Below, in pieces: positions 60,958-64,000 of a stretch of 64,000 nucleotides of DNA. The stretch is taken from assembly GCA_964540515.1 (NCBI GenBank), contig CAZIMS010000004.1, forward strand, positions 1-64,000, given 5' to 3'. Position 1 is the first letter of the stretch. The number at the start of each line of letters is the position of its first letter. The notes under the pieces were generated by a model. The model had not been told where the DNA came from, ran no database searches, and saw nothing but the letters and a program-made list of their open reading frames with translations. Source of the DNA: JAOAGA01 sp964540515. Its GTDB lineage: Bacteria; CALINM01. The translations under genes and the position numbers were made by a program.

Positions 60958-61482
60958 TTATCCAACAAATCTATAAAATTTTATTACTCCGTAAACACCA
61001 AAAAAAAGGAATACAATAAAACTTAACATAACTCCTACTCGTTGAGCTCTATCACCTACCGTAATCCCATAGTCTACTAAAAATCCGAATATACCATTAG
61101 AAAAATGAAATACCGATATTACAACAAGAGAAAATAGTAAAAAATTTTGTAAGGGTTGACTCTCAAAAAAGCCCATCTTCATTAAATAAATATGGTATAT
61201 AAGAAAAATTACAATAAAAAGACCTGTCCATCTTTGGAGAAAATACATAAAATTTCTTAGATATCGATAACAGCAAACATTCATATCTCCTTCATAGATG
61301 ATATAAATTCCATAAAGGCTGTGAAAAATAATTGGCAACCATAAAAAGAAAAACGAAAAAATTGACCCTATCTGGGAGAATGTCTCTCCGGCTTTTAAGT
61401 GATAATAAAGAAAATAACCGAGAGGAAATATTCCTGTTATGTTATGTAATCTTCTTAGATAAAACTGTAACTTTCTCTCCAC
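60958..61482 (-). CDS. sdhC: Succinate dehydrogenase/fumarate reductase cytochrome b subunit (type B-like)
   Basis: The 174-residue protein has five hydrophobic helices and histidines at H13, H28, H54, H97 and H126. This is consistent with diheme type B SdhC, as in Bacillus and Wolinella-like enzymes, and there is no separate SdhD gene. It anchors SdhAB to the membrane and reacts with menaquinone. It starts with GTG 61482, four bases after fumarase beta, with an AGGAT ribosome-binding site inside that gene's end. Confidence 0.88.
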   Translation of the reverse strand: MERKLQFYLRRLHNITGIFPLGYFLYYHLKAGETFSQIGSIFSFFFLWLPIIFHSLYGIYIIYEGDMNVCCYRYLRNFMYFLQRWTGLFIVIFLIYHIYLMKMGFFESQPLQNFLLFSLVVISVFHFSNGIFGFLVDYGITVGDRAQRVGVMLSFIVFLFFGVYGVIKFYRFVG

Positions 61483-61486
61483 AGAT

Positions 61487-62038
61487 TTATTCTATCCTAT
61501 ATTTTTTCATTCCCTCTTCATATAAATCATTACCGTAAATATCGTTGATAACTATGGCAGGAAAGTCTTCTACATAAAGCTTTCTAATAGCTTCGGGACC
61601 TAAATCTTCATAAGCAACAAGTTCAGAAACTTTTATATGTTTTGACAAAAGAGCTCCTGCACCACCAGTGGCACCAAAATAAACAGCCTTGTTTTTAATC
61701 ATGGCATCTTTTACTTCCTTAGAGCGTTTTCCCTTCCCAATCATTCCCTTTAATCCTATTTCAATCAAGATTGGTGCATAGCTATCCATTCTATAACTTG
61801 TTGTAGGGCCTGCTGAACCTATTACTTTACCCGGTGGTGGGGGCGTTGGCCCAACATAATAAATAATCGCACCTTTGATATCAAAGGGAAGTTCCTTTCC
61901 TTCTCTAATAATCTCTACCAACCTTTTGTGGGCTGCATCCCTTGCTGTGTATATATAACCGGTTATAGAAACAAGGTCTCCACATTTTAAACTTACTATT
62001 ACCTCATCTGTTAAGGGGGTTATTATTTTTTTTACCAT
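61487..62038 (-). CDS. Class I fumarate hydratase, beta subunit
   Basis: The 183-residue protein corresponds to the C-terminal domain of class I [4Fe-4S] fumarases (fumarase/L(+)-tartrate dehydratase family). It shows AAHKRLVEIIREGKELPFDIKGAIIYYVGPTP, GSAGPTTSYRMD and FGATGGAGALL. With the alpha subunit it interconverts malate and fumarate. Two-subunit oxygen-sensitive fumarases are common in anaerobes. It begins 7 bases after the alpha gene ends. Confidence 0.94.
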   Translation of the reverse strand: MVKKIITPLTDEVIVSLKCGDLVSITGYIYTARDAAHKRLVEIIREGKELPFDIKGAIIYYVGPTPPPPGKVIGSAGPTTSYRMDSYAPILIEIGLKGMIGKGKRSKEVKDAMIKNKAVYFGATGGAGALLSKHIKVSELVAYEDLGPEAIRKLYVEDFPAIVINDIYGNDLYEEGMKKYRIE

Positions 62039-62045
62039 AGACCCT

Positions 62046-62891
62046 CTACAAAATAATCTCTTTATGTCTTGCGCTGTGACATTGAATGTTTACAGCCACT
62101 GGTAAGCTTGCTATATGACAGGGATAAAACTCTATATGAACTGCAAGGGCAGTAATCCTTCCTCCAAACCCCATAGGACCTATGCCTAACTTGTTTATAG
62201 CTTCAAGAAGATCTTCTTCCAGCTTAGCATATCTATTGTCGATGTTTTTTGAACCTATCTCTCTCAACAAAGCCTTTTTAGCAAGAAAGGCAGATTTCTC
62301 AAAAGTACCACCTATACCTATGCCTACAATAATTGGCGGACAGGGATTACCACCTGCCTTTTCAACTGTTTCTATAACAAATTTTTTTACGCCTTCCACA
62401 CCATCGGCAGGACGAAGCATCTTAATAGCACTCATATTTTCGCTTCCTCCACCTTTAGGAGCGGCAATTATCTTTACCTTATCACCAGGTACTATATCTA
62501 TATGTAGAAGACAGGGAGTATTATCACCAGTATTTTTTCTATCAAAAAGGGGATCAGAAACTATTGATTTTCTATAAAAACCTTCTTGATAGGCAAGTCT
62601 GACACCTTCGTTTATAGCCTCATAAAGGTTTTCTCCGTCGAAGAGCACCTTTTCTCCCCACTCAACAAAGACAACTGCAAAGCCCGTATCCTGACATAGC
62701 GCAAGCCCTTCCGTTTCTGCTATCTCTTTATTTTCAATAAGTTGGTCAAGTATAGCCTTACCTAACGGAGATATCTCCTGTTCCCTTGCCAAGACAAAGG
62801 CTTCAGTGACATCATTAGGTAAGCACTTTCCAGCCTCTAAGAAAATTTCTTTTACAGCACTTATTATCTCGTCTTTACATATTTTTCTCAT
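62046..62891 (-). CDS. Class I fumarate hydratase, alpha subunit
   Basis: The 281-residue protein is the N-terminal, cluster-binding part of class I fumarase. The three cysteines for the catalytic [4Fe-4S] cluster lie in LALCQDTGFAVVF, TPCLLHIDIVPG and GGNPCPPIIVGIGIGGT. The ending ALAVHIEFYPCHIASLPVAVNIQCHSARH is typical. It acts between malate dehydrogenase, encoded 6 bases upstream, and the Sdh complex downstream. Confidence 0.95.
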   Translation of the reverse strand: MRKICKDEIISAVKEIFLEAGKCLPNDVTEAFVLAREQEISPLGKAILDQLIENKEIAETEGLALCQDTGFAVVFVEWGEKVLFDGENLYEAINEGVRLAYQEGFYRKSIVSDPLFDRKNTGDNTPCLLHIDIVPGDKVKIIAAPKGGGSENMSAIKMLRPADGVEGVKKFVIETVEKAGGNPCPPIIVGIGIGGTFEKSAFLAKKALLREIGSKNIDNRYAKLEEDLLEAINKLGIGPMGFGGRITALAVHIEFYPCHIASLPVAVNIQCHSARHKEIIL

Positions 62892-62897
62892 AAAATA

Positions 62898-63830
62898 TTA
62901 TAACCCTGTCTTTGATATTAACTCGTTAACGGATGACACAGATTTTTTGAACATCTCTTTTTCTTCATCTGTAAACTCTAACTCATAAATATGCTCAACA
63001 CCACTGCCACCAATTTTAATAGGTACCCCCACCACTGTATCGTTAAGACCATACTCACCTTGTAGATATACAGCGCATGGCATAATCCTTTTCTTATCTT
63101 TTAAGATTGCCTCTGCCATGGCCACAACAGATGATGATGGTGCATAATAGGCACTACCCGTTTTAAGATAATTAACAATCTCTGCGCCACCATCCCTTGT
63201 TCTCTGAACAATTGCATCAAGCCTCTCTTTTGATATAAGCTTTGTAACAGGTATACCACCAACAGAACAATACCTTACCATAGGCACCATAGTATCTCCA
63301 TGGCCACCTAAAACAAAGGCAACTACATCCTCAACTGAAACTTTTAACTCTTCCGCCAAAAATGTTCTAAACCTTGCGGTATCGAGTACCCCTGCCATTC
63401 CTAATACTTTATTTCTCGGGAATCCAGAAACCTTATAAGCTACATAGGTCATCGCATCAAGTGGGTTTGAAACGACGATAATAAAAGCATTAGGAGAGTA
63501 TTTAACTACTTGTTCTGTTACGGACTTAACAATATTAGTATTTGTAGATATTAAGTCATCTCTACTCATTCCTGGTTTGCGAGGTATTCCGGCGGTTATT
63601 ATTACTACATCAGAATCTTTTGTCTCTTCGTAGCTATTGGTACCAATAATTGATACATCAGAGCCTTCTACAGGCATTGCCTCTAACAGATCAAGTCCCT
63701 TTCCTTGAGGAACTCCCTCCACAATATCAACAAGAACAATATCTCCAAGCTCCTTAGCAGCTGCCCAGTGTGCTGCTGTGGCACCTACGTTGCCTGCACC
63801 TACAATAGATATCTTTTTTCTTTTAATCAT
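62898..63830 (-). CDS. mdh: Malate dehydrogenase (LDH-like type)
   Basis: The 310-residue protein has NAD motif VGAGNVGATAAHWAA with D35 for NAD preference. The substrate loop GIPRKPGMSRDDL has R84 and R90; Arg at 84 marks malate rather than lactate. The catalytic region holds SNPLDAMTYVAYK, GVLDTARFRTFLAEEL and GGHGDTMVP. It interconverts malate and oxaloacetate. It is the first gene of the long array and has a good promoter; an AGGGGG ribosome-binding site precedes the ATG. Confidence 0.96.
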   Translation of the reverse strand: MIKRKKISIVGAGNVGATAAHWAAAKELGDIVLVDIVEGVPQGKGLDLLEAMPVEGSDVSIIGTNSYEETKDSDVVIITAGIPRKPGMSRDDLISTNTNIVKSVTEQVVKYSPNAFIIVVSNPLDAMTYVAYKVSGFPRNKVLGMAGVLDTARFRTFLAEELKVSVEDVVAFVLGGHGDTMVPMVRYCSVGGIPVTKLISKERLDAIVQRTRDGGAEIVNYLKTGSAYYAPSSSVVAMAEAILKDKKRIMPCAVYLQGEYGLNDTVVGVPIKIGGSGVEHIYELEFTDEEKEMFKKSVSSVNELISKTGL

Positions 63831-63896
63831 AAAGCCCCCTCGTAATATAAAATGTCCTTAAAGAATTTTGGAAAAAAATGCTGAACAATAAATAAG

Positions 63897-63925
63897 ATAT
63901 TACAGTTAATATTTGTAAGTGTCAA
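63897..63925 (-). promoter_or_regulatory. Strong sigma70 promoter for mdh and the TCA-Hdr array
   Basis: On the minus strand a perfect TTGACA (63920-63925) is followed after exactly 17 bases by TAATAT (63897-63902). This is the best promoter match I find in the window. Transcription should start near 63890 and leave a leader of about 60 bases before the mdh ATG at 63830. Confidence 0.82.
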
Positions 63926-63931
63926 ACAATT

Positions 63932-63964
63932 TTTTACTATTAGAAAAAAAATTTTAGTATTAGT
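63932..63964 (-). repeat. Pair of direct repeats at 20-bp spacing upstream of the mdh promoter
   Basis: On the + strand TTTTACTATTAGA (63932-63944) and TTTTAGTATTAGT (63952-63964) match at 11 of 13 positions. Their starts are 20 bases apart, two helical turns. They lie immediately upstream of the -35 element, at about -42 to -74 from the likely transcription start. This is the placement of tandem activator sites. The sequence is AT-rich, so a chance match cannot be excluded. Confidence 0.55.
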
Positions 63965-64000
63965 AAATTTTCTTAAGACAAACACTCTAATTGTTTTATA

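Noticed and set aside
60951..60968. TTG start for sdhA at 60968
   Set aside because: It overlaps the sdhC end and adds six residues not seen before the FAD motif in this family; ATG 60950 is preferred.
1..64000. CRISPR arrays, insertion sequences, prophage or integration sites
   Set aside because: No regularly spaced repeats, transposase, integrase or terminal inverted repeats were seen; the gene content is core metabolism and housekeeping.

Overview
The window is AT-rich chromosomal DNA from a Gram-negative, anaerobic or microaerophilic bacterium. LPS-transport genes, MSHA/type IV pilus genes, a Tat-exported membrane-anchored NiFe hydrogenase, a diheme cytochrome, soluble heterodisulfide-reductase (Hdr) proteins, class I two-subunit fumarase and pyruvate phosphate dikinase occur together. 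This combination suggests a Deferribacteres-like lineage such as Calditerrivibrio, Deferribacter or Denitrovibrio. That placement is inferred from gene content and has not been tested by a search. I see no insertion sequence, prophage or CRISPR array. Nearly all of the window is tightly packed genes, and no gene-free stretch exceeds 300 bases.

Region 1 (1-11682, + strand) is the translation/transcription core: the end of tuf, rpmG, tRNA-Trp, secE, nusG, rplK, rplA, an L10 leader, rplJ, rplL, an attenuator-like hairpin, rpoB, rpoC and a strong terminator. Region 2 (11706-18747) holds a CooC-like Ni-insertion ATPase, then a minus-strand set: a membrane-anchored diheme cytochrome, a small membrane protein, rlmB, pyrF, proS, ispG and a beta-CASP nuclease. 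Region 3 (18795-28731, +) has an NtrY-like kinase, an NtrX-like regulator with a degenerate AAA+ domain, recO, glyQ, glyS and ppdK. Region 4 (28794-31878, -) is lptC-lptA-lptB-rpoN. An orphan B12-binding radical SAM protein follows on the + strand.

Region 5 (33724-39069, -) is an MSHA-like pilus assembly operon: ExeA/MshM ATPase, TPR protein, PilM, PilN, PilO, PilP-like, secretin. Region 6 (39187-42813, +) has a thioesterase, a DUF362 ferredoxin-type protein and a hybrid histidine kinase. Region 7 (42816-46849, -) is a complete uptake hydrogenase structural operon (small, large, cytochrome b, maturation protease).

Region 8 (47128-63830, -) is the most unusual part. It is a 16-gene co-directional array read in the order mdh, fumarase alpha and beta, sdhC, sdhA, sdhB, hdrC, hdrB, hdrA, hdrC, hdrB, a tandem double HdrA, MvhD, an FdhB/FrhB-like Fe-S protein, and a second fumarate-reductase-like Fe-S/flavoprotein pair. 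It ends at a 13-bp perfect hairpin terminator. A near-consensus sigma70 promoter, with two direct repeats exactly 20 bp apart just upstream, precedes mdh. I interpret the array as a TCA-branch (malate-fumarate-succinate) module physically joined to a flavin-based Hdr electron-transfer complex. No hydrogenase or diaphorase subunit for the Hdr part is encoded beside it, so its electron donor is unknown.
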